From assembly GCF_042666615.1 (NCBI RefSeq), contig NZ_JBHTDD010000010.1, forward strand, positions 1 to 64,000: 64,000 nt of DNA, given 5' to 3'. Source of the stretch: KBS50 sp042666615 (lineage in GTDB: Bacteria > Actinomycetota > Actinomycetes > Mycobacteriales > Micromonosporaceae). The notes under the pieces were generated by a model. The model made no database searches. It was not told the DNA's origin and saw only the letters and a list, made by a program, of their open reading frames with translations. Made by a program: the position numbers and the translations under genes. Of the stretch, positions 16,764-24,371 are shown in pieces (position 1 is the stretch's first letter; every line of letters begins with the position of its first letter).

Positions 16764-17282
16764 CTACCGGCGGAACTCGGCGGCGGTGAGCCGGAAGAGC
16801 GTGGCATCGGCGTCGTAGAAGACCCCGTCCCGTTCGGGGCGCATGCCAACCTTCCGCAGCACCCCGCGGGACGCTGTGTTGTCGTGGCGAACGACCGCGA
16901 CGACCGACGGCAGACCACAGTGGTCGAACCCGTACGCCAGGCAGGCGCGCGCCGCCTCGGTAGCGTAACCCTGACCCCACGCGGCACGGCCGAGGTAGTA
17001 ACCCAGCTCGACCTCGTCCTCGTCGGCCATCCGTTGTAGACCACAATGGCCGATCACCTCCCGGGAGGCGGTGACCTCGGTCACCCACATGCCGAAGCCG
17101 TCGCGCTGCCAGCCGTCGAGCCGGTCCGCCCAACTCCGCAGGCTCGCCGTGACCGGCCGGCGTCGTCCGGCCCAGGTGACCGTGGGATCGACGTCGACCA
17201 CGGCGCGATGGACGGCGAAGTCCTCCGGCCGGAACTGGCGCAGCGACAGTCTGGCGGTCGTTATGTCCGGATGGTTCGTCAC
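16764..17282 (-). CDS. GNAT acetyltransferase (RimJ/RimL type)
   Basis: A 172-aa protein. It starts like RimJ-type enzymes (TARLSLRQFRPEDF), has the acetyl-CoA region ELGYYLGRAAWGQGYATEA and ends with the HDNTASRGVLRKVGM motif. It could acetylate a protein N-terminus or a small amine. GTG at 17282 is chosen because it fits the family N-terminus; upstream in-frame codons look non-coding. Confidence 0.9.
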   Translation of the reverse strand: MTNHPDITTARLSLRQFRPEDFAVHRAVVDVDPTVTWAGRRRPVTASLRSWADRLDGWQRDGFGMWVTEVTASREVIGHCGLQRMADEDEVELGYYLGRAAWGQGYATEAARACLAYGFDHCGLPSVVAVVRHDNTASRGVLRKVGMRPERDGVFYDADATLFRLTAAEFRR

Positions 17283-17684
17283 GGGCGTCCGGTACCCGGC
17301 TGACGTCGGCGATACACCCTCGCGAGGCCTTCGTCGACGGTGCCCCGGCCTCGACCTGTCCGAGCCCACGCTGTTCGGCCCTGGGGTGAGATCACCCGGA
17401 CGCCACTTACTGCGTACCGTGTGTCACGTCTCGTTTGGGTTGCCGCGGGGTCCCGGCGCCCTTTGCGCTGCTGTAGCCCACGCAACACCCGGATCAAACT
17501 AATATTATTGTCAATTATCGATATATGGTGGTCGGTTGCGACGGTTACCGTGAGTTGCCGTTGCGTGGACTACGGCAGCGCAAAGGCGACCGCCGGATCG
17601 CCGTGCGGCCCGTCCTCGGTGACCGAGAATGCGTCTGGCCGTCAGGCCCGGTGCATACCGGCAACCCGTAACGTTCGTGCACAT
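17283..17684. other. 402-bp gene-poor region with AT-rich core
   Basis: No credible gene is seen. The only striking element is the AT-rich core at 17494-17530 (listed separately). The remainder has normal GC and may be debris next to the truncated DinB gene. Confidence 0.55.
17494..17530. other. AT-rich island
   Basis: About 37 bp that are mostly A/T (AAACTAATATTATTGTCAAT then TATCGATATATGG) inside very GC-rich DNA. The minus strand reads a perfect -35 hexamer, TTGACA, but no -10 at standard spacing. Candidate roles are a promoter upstream element for the GNAT gene or a nucleoid-protein (Lsr2-type) site. Confidence 0.5.
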
Positions 17685-17952
17685 CTAGCCGCGCGGGGTG
17701 CCGTCCCATCGCCACGAGGTGAGCGCCGGCAGGCCGGGCAGGGCCAGCCGGCCCGTGGCCCACTGAAGGGTCGGCCACGGCTCGCGGCCGGCCGGCGCGG
17801 ACGGAAACAGCCGGCGCAGCGCCGCACCGCACAGATCGGCCGGCGGGGACCAGGTCAGATTCAACCCGGCGGCCACGTCGTGCATGTGGACCAGGATCTC
17901 GACGACGCCCATCGCGGCGAACCATCGCAGCCGGACACGCCACCTGGCCCGC
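17685..17952 (-). pseudogene. Truncated DinB/maleylpyruvate-isomerase-like gene (3' end only)
   Basis: The minus-strand frame encodes about 88 residues that look like the C-terminal half of a mycothiol-dependent maleylpyruvate isomerase/DinB protein: GVVEILVHMHDVAAGL (the metal-His helix), WSPPADLC, ALRRLFPSAP, LQWATGRLALPG and SWRWDG, then TAG. The N-terminal half is missing because the ABC permease stop lies immediately upstream, where that coding sequence should be. It therefore appears to be a remnant cut off by a rearrangement. Confidence 0.6.
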
Positions 17953-18942
17953 TCAGGCGAGATCCCGGCGGCGGAACGCGGCGAACGCGGCACCGACGCA
18001 GCCGCCGGTGACGGCCAGCAGCACGATGAAGGACTGGGTGGCGGTGAGAGTGTACATCGGCGAGCACGCGAAGCCGGAGCACCCGCTGAGGTCCCACAGC
18101 TCCAACCGCCCGCGCAGCCAGGCCGCGATGTGGGTGGACAACATCCACAGGTCACTGCGGGTGGTCTGGCTGATCTCCATCACGATCCGCGCGCCGGCCT
18201 CCCAGATCACCCCGTACGCCGCGACGACACCGAGCGCCGCCGCCGTGTGCCGGCCCAGCGTGGCGATCGCGAAGCCGGTCGCGGTGGCCAGCAGCACCAG
18301 CACCAGACCGCGTGCCAGCATCAGCAGCAGACCTCCCCAGAACTCACCGCCCAACCGGCCAGGGAGTCCGGCCACCTCGGCGATCAGCCGGAAGATGCCG
18401 ACGTAGCCGACCGTCGCGGCGACCGACACCGCCAACGTCGCGCCGAGGACCGTCCCCAGCTTCACGCCCAGCACCGTCATCCGCTCCGGTCGCCAGAGCA
18501 GCATGTTGGTCATGCCGCCGGAGGTCAGCTCGGCCCCGACGGCGGAGGCGCCGACCAGAAAGCCGAACAACACCAGAAAGGCGATGAGGAAGTAGCTCAG
18601 CGGCTTGATCTCCCGCTCGAAGACGAACACACCCGCCAGGTAGGTCGCCAGGCTCGGCCGGACCGGCCGCACCCGCTCACAGTCCGGCGGCGCGACGGCC
18701 GGGTCCTCCGGTGGCGCGTCGAACCGCTGCCGCTCCAGGCAGTCGCTGTAGTACCGCTGCATGGTGTAGAACGCGTCGTCGGCCTCCCGCTGGGCGGTCA
18801 ACACCTCCTCCTGGGTGGGCTGGTGCGAGCCGGCCAAGGTGGTGGCGATGGTCACCCCGAACGCGGCCAGCAGCAGCGCCACCATGAGCCGGACGAAACC
18901 ACGTGAGGCCAGCCGGTGTGCCTCCGCGCGGACCAGATTCAC
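17953..18942 (-). CDS. ABC-2 type transporter permease
   Basis: A 329-aa membrane protein with an N-terminal span (about 15-35), an extracytoplasmic loop with an acidic/charged stretch and two Cys, then five further spans. This is the ABC-2 permease plan. The GTG start overlaps the ATPase stop by 4 bp (GTGA), so the two form one exporter. The cargo is unknown; such pairs often export antibiotics, peptides or lipids. Confidence 0.85.
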   Translation of the reverse strand: MNLVRAEAHRLASRGFVRLMVALLLAAFGVTIATTLAGSHQPTQEEVLTAQREADDAFYTMQRYYSDCLERQRFDAPPEDPAVAPPDCERVRPVRPSLATYLAGVFVFEREIKPLSYFLIAFLVLFGFLVGASAVGAELTSGGMTNMLLWRPERMTVLGVKLGTVLGATLAVSVAATVGYVGIFRLIAEVAGLPGRLGGEFWGGLLLMLARGLVLVLLATATGFAIATLGRHTAAALGVVAAYGVIWEAGARIVMEISQTTRSDLWMLSTHIAAWLRGRLELWDLSGCSGFACSPMYTLTATQSFIVLLAVTGGCVGAAFAAFRRRDLA

Positions 18943-19952
18943 GGCTGTACTCCCGAATCCTCGGTGGTCAGCGCGCCCAGTTCGATCACCTGGGGGCCGT
19001 CGTGGCCCGCCACGTCGACCTGGCGTGGGAGGTCCGGCACCGCGGCCGCCCCCGTCAGCTCCAGGAAGACGCTCTCCAGGTCGGGCGTGAGTGGGGTCAG
19101 CTCGGTCAGCCAGACATCGTGCTCGCCCAGCAGTCGGGTGAGCCCGGCCGGGTCCGCCACGTTCCCGACCACCAGGTGGTCGGCGGTGGCGGCGACGGAC
19201 ATTCCGCCCTCCGTCAGCAGCGCGACGGCGCGGTCCGGGTCGGCCACCCGTACCCGGTACTCGGCCCGGTCGTGCCCGGCCAACACCTCGTCCACGCGGC
19301 CGGTGGTGACCCGCCGGCCGCGCGAGATGATCGTGACGTGGTCGCAGATCTGTTGGATCTCGGTCAGCAGGTGGCTCGACACCAGCACGGTCACGCCGTC
19401 CGCGGCGAGGCCGCGAACCATATCCCGCATCTCCCGGATACCGGCCGGGTCCAGGCCGTTCGCCGGCTCGTCCAGGATCAGCAGCTCCGGCCGCTTGAGC
19501 AGCGCGGACGCCACCGCCAGCCGCTGCTTCATGCCCAACGAGTACGCCCGCACCCGCTCCTCGCCCCGGCCGCGCAGACCGACCAGTTCCAGCACCTCGT
19601 CGACCCGTGACGCCGGTAACCCGCCGGCGGTGGCGAGCAGCTGCAACGTGCGCCGCCCGGTGAAGTTGGCGAAGAACTGGGGACTCTCCACGATGGCCCC
19701 GAGTCGGTGACTCACGACCCGCAGCCGGTCCGGGGTGGGCTCGCCGAGCACCCACATTCGGCCCGCGTCCGGCCGCACCAGGCCGAGCAGCGCGCGCAGG
19801 GTGGTGGTCTTGCCGGACCCGTTCGGCCCGAGGAATCCGTGCACCTCACCGGCCGCCACGCTCAGGTCGAAGCCGTCCAGGGCGACCCGGGAGGTGCGGC
19901 GCAGGTGACGAAACGTCTTACGCAGACCGGCGATCTCGATGACCGCGCTCAT
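18939..19952 (-). CDS. ABC transporter ATP-binding protein
   Basis: A 337-aa ATPase: Walker A GPNGSGKT (42-49), signature YSLGMKQRLAVA, Walker B LLILDEPANGLDP, and an H-loop in VSSHLLTEI. The C-terminal 100 residues form the accessory domain typical of multidrug/bacitracin-type exporters. First gene of a two-gene operon with the permease. Confidence 0.93.
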   Translation of the reverse strand: MSAVIEIAGLRKTFRHLRRTSRVALDGFDLSVAAGEVHGFLGPNGSGKTTTLRALLGLVRPDAGRMWVLGEPTPDRLRVVSHRLGAIVESPQFFANFTGRRTLQLLATAGGLPASRVDEVLELVGLRGRGEERVRAYSLGMKQRLAVASALLKRPELLILDEPANGLDPAGIREMRDMVRGLAADGVTVLVSSHLLTEIQQICDHVTIISRGRRVTTGRVDEVLAGHDRAEYRVRVADPDRAVALLTEGGMSVAATADHLVVGNVADPAGLTRLLGEHDVWLTELTPLTPDLESVFLELTGAAAVPDLPRQVDVAGHDGPQVIELGALTTEDSGVQP

Positions 19953-20097
19953 GGGACCCCCCAGACCCGCCGGTCCGGCGACCGATGGGCTGACTGGGAG
20001 CCCGCGACACGTCGGGCTCCACCGATACTGGTCACCACCCTACGGCCCGCACAGCGCCGGCGGGGGGCAGCTCGCGGGCCCGTGATTGGATGGGCGG

Positions 20098-20934
20098 GTG
20101 CGTAGTGACCTGCTCGCCGGCCCCGGCGCGACCCCGACCGATCCCGCGAACGACGACCTGGTGATCGACCTCGACAGCGTCTCCGTGCTACGGTCCGGCA
20201 ACCACCTGCTGCGGGAGATCGGGTGGCGGGTCGAGGTGGACGAGCGGTGGGTGGTGCTCGGCCCCAACGGCGCCGGGAAGACCACCCTGCTGGCGGTGGC
20301 CGGTGGCCGGCTGCACCCCACGTCCGGCGCCGCGCGCGTACTGGGTGAGCGGATCGGGCGGACCGACGTCAACGAGCTGCGTACCCGCATCGGGCTCTCC
20401 ACGGCGGTGCTCGCCGATCGGATCCCGGCCCAGGAGCGGGTCCGTGACGTGGTGGTCACCGCCGCCTGGTCGGTGGTGGGTCGGTGGCGGGAGAGCTACG
20501 ACCCGATGGACGAGACCCGGGCTGGCGAACTGCTGCGCCAACTCGGCGTCGGCGAGCTGGGTGAGCGGCCGTACGGGACCCTCTCCGAGGGTGAGCGCAA
20601 GCGGGTGCAGATCGCTCGGGCGTTGATGACCGATCCCGAACTGCTGCTGCTCGACGAGCCGGCCGCCGGGCTGGACCTGGGCGGCCGGGAGGAACTGGTG
20701 GCCCGCCTCGCCGAGCTGGCCCTCGACCCGGACGCTCCGGCGATGGTGCTGGTCACCCACCATGTCGAGGAGATCCCGCCGGGCTTCACCCACGCACTGC
20801 TGCTGCGCACCGGCGGCGTGGTCGCTCAGGGTCTGCTCGGCACGACTGTGACAAGCGAGAACCTCACCGAGACGTTCGGGCTCCCGCTGATCGTCGAGCG
20901 CACCGGCGACCGCTTCACCGCCCGCGCGGCCTGA
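20098..20934 (+). CDS. Stand-alone ABC ATPase
   Basis: A 278-aa ATP-binding protein with Walker A GPNGAGKT (55-62), signature LSEGERKRVQIA and Walker B LLLLDEPAAGLDL. The sequence resembles the YlmA/molybdate-type branch used without a linked permease. GTG at 20098 is chosen; an in-frame TTG at 20086 is less likely. No permease gene is adjacent, so its partner or role is unknown. Confidence 0.88.
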   Translation: MRSDLLAGPGATPTDPANDDLVIDLDSVSVLRSGNHLLREIGWRVEVDERWVVLGPNGAGKTTLLAVAGGRLHPTSGAARVLGERIGRTDVNELRTRIGLSTAVLADRIPAQERVRDVVVTAAWSVVGRWRESYDPMDETRAGELLRQLGVGELGERPYGTLSEGERKRVQIARALMTDPELLLLDEPAAGLDLGGREELVARLAELALDPDAPAMVLVTHHVEEIPPGFTHALLLRTGGVVAQGLLGTTVTSENLTETFGLPLIVERTGDRFTARAA

Positions 20935-20945
20935 CCGCCCCTGCT

Positions 20946-21920
20946 TCACCGCAGCAGCGGGAGCAGCTCGTCGGCGGCCATCGTGATCTGGGCCACCGCC
21001 AGCTGCGGATCCTTCGGCGGAGCCAGCACCACGGCGTCCGCGCCGGCGGCCGCGAGCCGGCGTACCGCGGCCGCGCACCGGTCACCGGTGCCCGCCACCG
21101 CGAACCGGTCGACCAGCTCCTCGGGCAGCGCCTCGGCCAGGTCGGCCGGATCCGGATGGGCCCGGAGCAGGTCGGCGACGGTCGACGCCACGTCGTCGTC
21201 GGCCGCGGGAAGCGACCGGAGCACCCAACCGGCCAGCTCCCGCCGGGCGTCCGTGGCGGACTCGTCGAGATCGAACTGCGCGTACACGGTGAGCCGGTGC
21301 GGGTCGGTCCGGCCGGCGTCCCGACGGCCCTCGTCGATCCGCTCCCGGGCCCACGAGACGTATCGGGAGCTGGCGCCCTCGGCGAGGACGGTGCCGTCGG
21401 CGGACCGGCCCGACAGGCGCAGCGACCTGACGTTCCGGACGCCCATCGCGACAGGTGGTGCTGGCTCCGGCGGATACTCCAGCGCGACCCCGGCGAGGTT
21501 GGCGTGCCGGCCGGAGACGCTTACCGTCCCGCCGGCGAGCAACGCCCGTACGGCCTCGACCGTCTCGCCGAGAACCGCAAGCGGCGACGGATGTGCCGCG
21601 CCGACCTGGCGTACCCAGTCGGTCACGCCGTGTCCCAGTCCGGCCCGGATCCGGCCCGGGAACATCCGGCCGAGGGTGGCCAGCTCCATGGCGGTGACCG
21701 CGGGGTTGCGGAAGGCCGCCGGCAGGATGCCGAGGCCGATCGTCAGTCGCTCGGTGGCGGCGGCGGCCGCCGCGGCGGAGGCGATGCCGCTGGCGAAGAA
21801 GCAGTCCTCCACCAGCCACAACTCGTCATAGCCGAGGCGTTCCGCCAGCCGCGCGTAGGCCGTCAGGTTCTCCGGTGGGTTCTCCCTGCGGTACATCACT
21901 CCGATCGGCAGTTCTCCCAT
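20946..21920 (-). CDS. LLM-class flavin-dependent oxidoreductase
   Basis: A 324-aa luciferase-like TIM-barrel protein, probably using FMN or F420. Motifs include YDELWLVED, GIASAAAAAAATERL then GLGILPAAFRNPA, and GLGHGVTDWV. F420 use would suit an actinobacterium but cannot be read from the sequence. The ATG at 21920 gives the family-like MGELPIGVMYRRENPPE; the in-frame ATG at 21938 is less likely. Convergent with the ABC ATPase, 11 bp apart. Confidence 0.9.
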   Translation of the reverse strand: MGELPIGVMYRRENPPENLTAYARLAERLGYDELWLVEDCFFASGIASAAAAAAATERLTIGLGILPAAFRNPAVTAMELATLGRMFPGRIRAGLGHGVTDWVRQVGAAHPSPLAVLGETVEAVRALLAGGTVSVSGRHANLAGVALEYPPEPAPPVAMGVRNVRSLRLSGRSADGTVLAEGASSRYVSWARERIDEGRRDAGRTDPHRLTVYAQFDLDESATDARRELAGWVLRSLPAADDDVASTVADLLRAHPDPADLAEALPEELVDRFAVAGTGDRCAAAVRRLAAAGADAVVLAPPKDPQLAVAQITMAADELLPLLR

Positions 21921-22002
21921 GGACGGCCAGCTTGCCACTTATCGGCCGATCCGGCAGCGGCCGTAGACTCCCGTCCGGACCACCAACCCCCGGAGGTACG
22001 CC

Positions 22003-22902
22003 ATGCCGCAGCCACGGGTCGTCGTCATCGGCAGCGCGAACATGGACCTGGTCGCGACCGCCCCAGCGCTGCCGCAACCCGGCGAGACGGTGCTCGGAAC
22101 CGACTTCATGATGGTGCCCGGCGGTAAGGGCGCCAACCAGGCCATCGCGGCGGCCCGGGCGGGCGGGTCGTGCGTGTTCCTCGGTGCCGTCGGCTCCGAC
22201 TCGTTCGGAGTCACGCTGTCCGCCCGGATCGCCCGGTCCGGCGTCGACACCGCCCGGCTCCGCGTGGTGTACGGATCCTCCGGCGTCGCCCTCGTCATGG
22301 TGAACACGGAGGGGGAGAACGCCATCCTGGTCACTCCCGGAGCCAACGCGGCGTTCGCCGACCTGACCGGGGACGAGCTGGGCGTCATCCGGGACGCCGA
22401 CGTGCTGGTGGCCCAGTTGGAGATCCCGGTAGGTACGGTCACGCAGGCCGCCCGGGCCGCCCGCGAGGCCGGTACCCGGGTGGTGCTCAACGCCGCCCCG
22501 GCCCAGCGGTTGCCGCCGGAGCTGCTTGAGGCCGTCGACCTGCTGGTCGCCAACGAGGGTGAGGCGCGGGCGATCACCGGTCGGGGGCGGGACGACCCGG
22601 CGGCGCTGCTCTCCGTCGTACCGCGCGCGGTGCTGACCCTCGGCGCGGCGGGCGCGTGGTACGTGGCTAGGGACTGCGAACCGGTGCACATCCCCCCGGT
22701 CACGGTGGGAACCGTGGACTCCACCGGTGCCGGTGACGCGTTCACCAGCGCGCTGGCCGTGGCCTGGGCCGAGGGTCGGGATGTCGTCGATGCGGCCCGC
22801 TGGGCGAGCGCCGCCGGTGCGGCCTGTGTGCGCAGGCTCGGTGCCTCGGTAGCCATGCCCGCCCGGGCCGACATCGACGAGCTGTTCGGACGCCAGGGTT
22901 GA
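22003..22902 (+). CDS. rbsK: Ribokinase (PfkB family)
   Basis: A 299-aa sugar kinase, ATP + D-ribose to ribose 5-phosphate by homology. Signature 1 is GGKGANQAIAAARAGG (about 43-58). Signature 2, with the catalytic Asp, is DSTGAGDAFTSALA near 240. Start ATG preceded by GGAGGTACGCC. There is no ribose transporter next to it. Related kinases for other sugars or nucleosides share these motifs. Confidence 0.88.
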   Translation: MPQPRVVVIGSANMDLVATAPALPQPGETVLGTDFMMVPGGKGANQAIAAARAGGSCVFLGAVGSDSFGVTLSARIARSGVDTARLRVVYGSSGVALVMVNTEGENAILVTPGANAAFADLTGDELGVIRDADVLVAQLEIPVGTVTQAARAAREAGTRVVLNAAPAQRLPPELLEAVDLLVANEGEARAITGRGRDDPAALLSVVPRAVLTLGAAGAWYVARDCEPVHIPPVTVGTVDSTGAGDAFTSALAVAWAEGRDVVDAARWASAAGAACVRRLGASVAMPARADIDELFGRQG

Positions 22903-22924
22903 TCCGCTGACGCACCATGGACGC

Positions 22925-23335
22925 ATGTTCCGCTTCCTGCTCAACCTGTTGTGGCTGGTCTTCGGCAGTGGGATCGCCCTGGCGATCGCGTACGGGATCG
23001 CCGCGCTTATCTGTTTCGTCCTGGTGGTCACGATCCCGTTCGGGGTGGCCGCGCTGCGCCTGGCGTACTACTCGCTGTGGCCGTTCGGTCGCACTCTGGT
23101 CGGCAAGCCCGGGGCGGGCCTCGCGTCCGGACTGGCGAACGTGCTGTGGGTGGTGTTGGCCGGATGGTGGCTGGCGCTGGCCCACGTGGTCGCTGGCGTG
23201 GCGCTCTGTCTCACGGTGATCGGCATCCCCTTCGCGATCGCCAACTTCAAACTCGTGCCGGCCGCGTTCTGGCCGCTGGGTCGCGAGGTGGTGGAGGTCG
23301 ACGACCTGCGCCGGCCGGGCCTGTCGGCCGCCTGA
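22925..23335 (+). CDS. YccF domain-containing membrane protein
   Basis: A 136-aa protein with two copies of the YccF pattern: hydrophobic helix pairs followed by TIPFGVAALRLAYYSLWPFGR and IGIPFAIANFKLVPAAFWPLG. About four membrane segments. The function of the family is unknown. It begins 22 bp after the ribokinase stop. Confidence 0.88.
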   Translation: MFRFLLNLLWLVFGSGIALAIAYGIAALICFVLVVTIPFGVAALRLAYYSLWPFGRTLVGKPGAGLASGLANVLWVVLAGWWLALAHVVAGVALCLTVIGIPFAIANFKLVPAAFWPLGREVVEVDDLRRPGLSAA

Positions 23336-23377
23336 GGCCGCACCGTTCGACGTGGCGCGGCCTCGGCGCCGGTGCCG

Positions 23378-24265
23378 TCACCGTCCGTTGCCGGACCGGC
23401 TCGCGTCCTCCTCGTCGGCGAGCCGGTCCTCGCCACGCCGGCGCAGCATCCGCAGCCCCGGGATGCCGGCGACGGCGAGTTTGAGGTCGCGGGTCACCTC
23501 CAGCAGATCGTGGATGTCCGGCCCAACCCGGTCCAAAGTGGCCAGGATCGGCAGGATGTCGCCGGTCAGGTGGTGGGTCAGCCTGGGCAGCTCGTCGACC
23601 AGCCGGATCGCGGCGGTGACCTCGTCGGGCGACAGTTCCTCGACGAACCGCCGTGCCATCGGGGCACCCTTGCGCAGCGTCTGCGCGTAGGCCGCGAGCA
23701 ACTCGTCGGCGGTGGCGGCGGTGGTCTCGGCCCGGACGACCGTGCCGGCGGCTCGTTCGGTTACCTGTTCCGCCTCCACCACCACGGAAGCCGCCGAGGT
23801 GGAGACCCGATCGGCCTCGGCGACCACAGTTGCCGCCGCGGTGGTGATCGCTCCCGCGTCCTCGACAAGCGCGCCGGCCCCGGCGGTGATCCGCTCTGCA
23901 TCGTCCACCACGCCCCCGGCCCGGGTGGCGACGCGGTCGGCGTCGGCCACCAGCGTCTCGGCGGTGGCGGTCAGCGCCGCCACCTGGTCGATGGCGCCGG
24001 CGACGGAGGCGCTTATGACGTCGACCTGGCGGATCGCCCCGGCCGCGTCGTCCAGCAGCCGCTCGGTGCGGTCCAGGGCGGCTTCCGCGCGGTCGACGGC
24101 CGCGTGGATCCGCCGTACCAGCGCTTCCACGTCGTCCAGCACGGCGAAGGCGCGGGCCGGTACGGCGGCGAAGGCTGCGGCGGAGCCGGCCGCCTGGTTG
24201 ACGGCGGACCGGGTGAGGTCGAAGACGGCGCCGGGGCGGGGGAGCGGGATTGCCATGCCCGCCAT
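23378..24265 (-). CDS. Ala/Val/Asp-rich coiled-coil protein
   Basis: A 295-aa protein whose residues about 40-200 are an almost unbroken amphipathic helix with recurring units like TAxxxVxxADRVxxxAxxVV, which read as 11-residue apolipoprotein-like or coiled-coil repeats. A more ordinary C-terminal domain follows (ELPRLTHHLTGDILPIL, VGPDIHDLLEVTRDLK). There is no signal or membrane segment. I do not recognise a function; membrane-surface binding or a scaffold is possible. The ATG at 24265 is preceded by GGGGGG. Confidence 0.75.
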   Translation of the reverse strand: MAGMAIPLPRPGAVFDLTRSAVNQAAGSAAAFAAVPARAFAVLDDVEALVRRIHAAVDRAEAALDRTERLLDDAAGAIRQVDVISASVAGAIDQVAALTATAETLVADADRVATRAGGVVDDAERITAGAGALVEDAGAITTAAATVVAEADRVSTSAASVVVEAEQVTERAAGTVVRAETTAATADELLAAYAQTLRKGAPMARRFVEELSPDEVTAAIRLVDELPRLTHHLTGDILPILATLDRVGPDIHDLLEVTRDLKLAVAGIPGLRMLRRRGEDRLADEEDASRSGNGR

Positions 24266-24357
24266 TGTGCTGCCCCCCGGCCACTTCGGCAGGAAAGGCT
24301 CCTCGTCGACGCGTACCCATCCCGAACAACGGTCTGGTCCGGCGCGACGCGGATGGT

Positions 24358-24363
24358 TAGCGT
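24358..24363 (+). promoter_or_regulatory. -10 box of the hydrolase gene
   Basis: TAGCGT, 8 nt before the ATG at 24372; leaderless-type promoter. Confidence 0.45.
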
Positions 24364-24371
24364 GCAGGGTC

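Noticed and set aside
17545..18155. Overlapping minus-strand frames around the DinB fragment taken as full genes
   Set aside because: Only the C-terminal 88 residues are family-like; the extended N-termini overlap the ABC permease and are shadow sequence.
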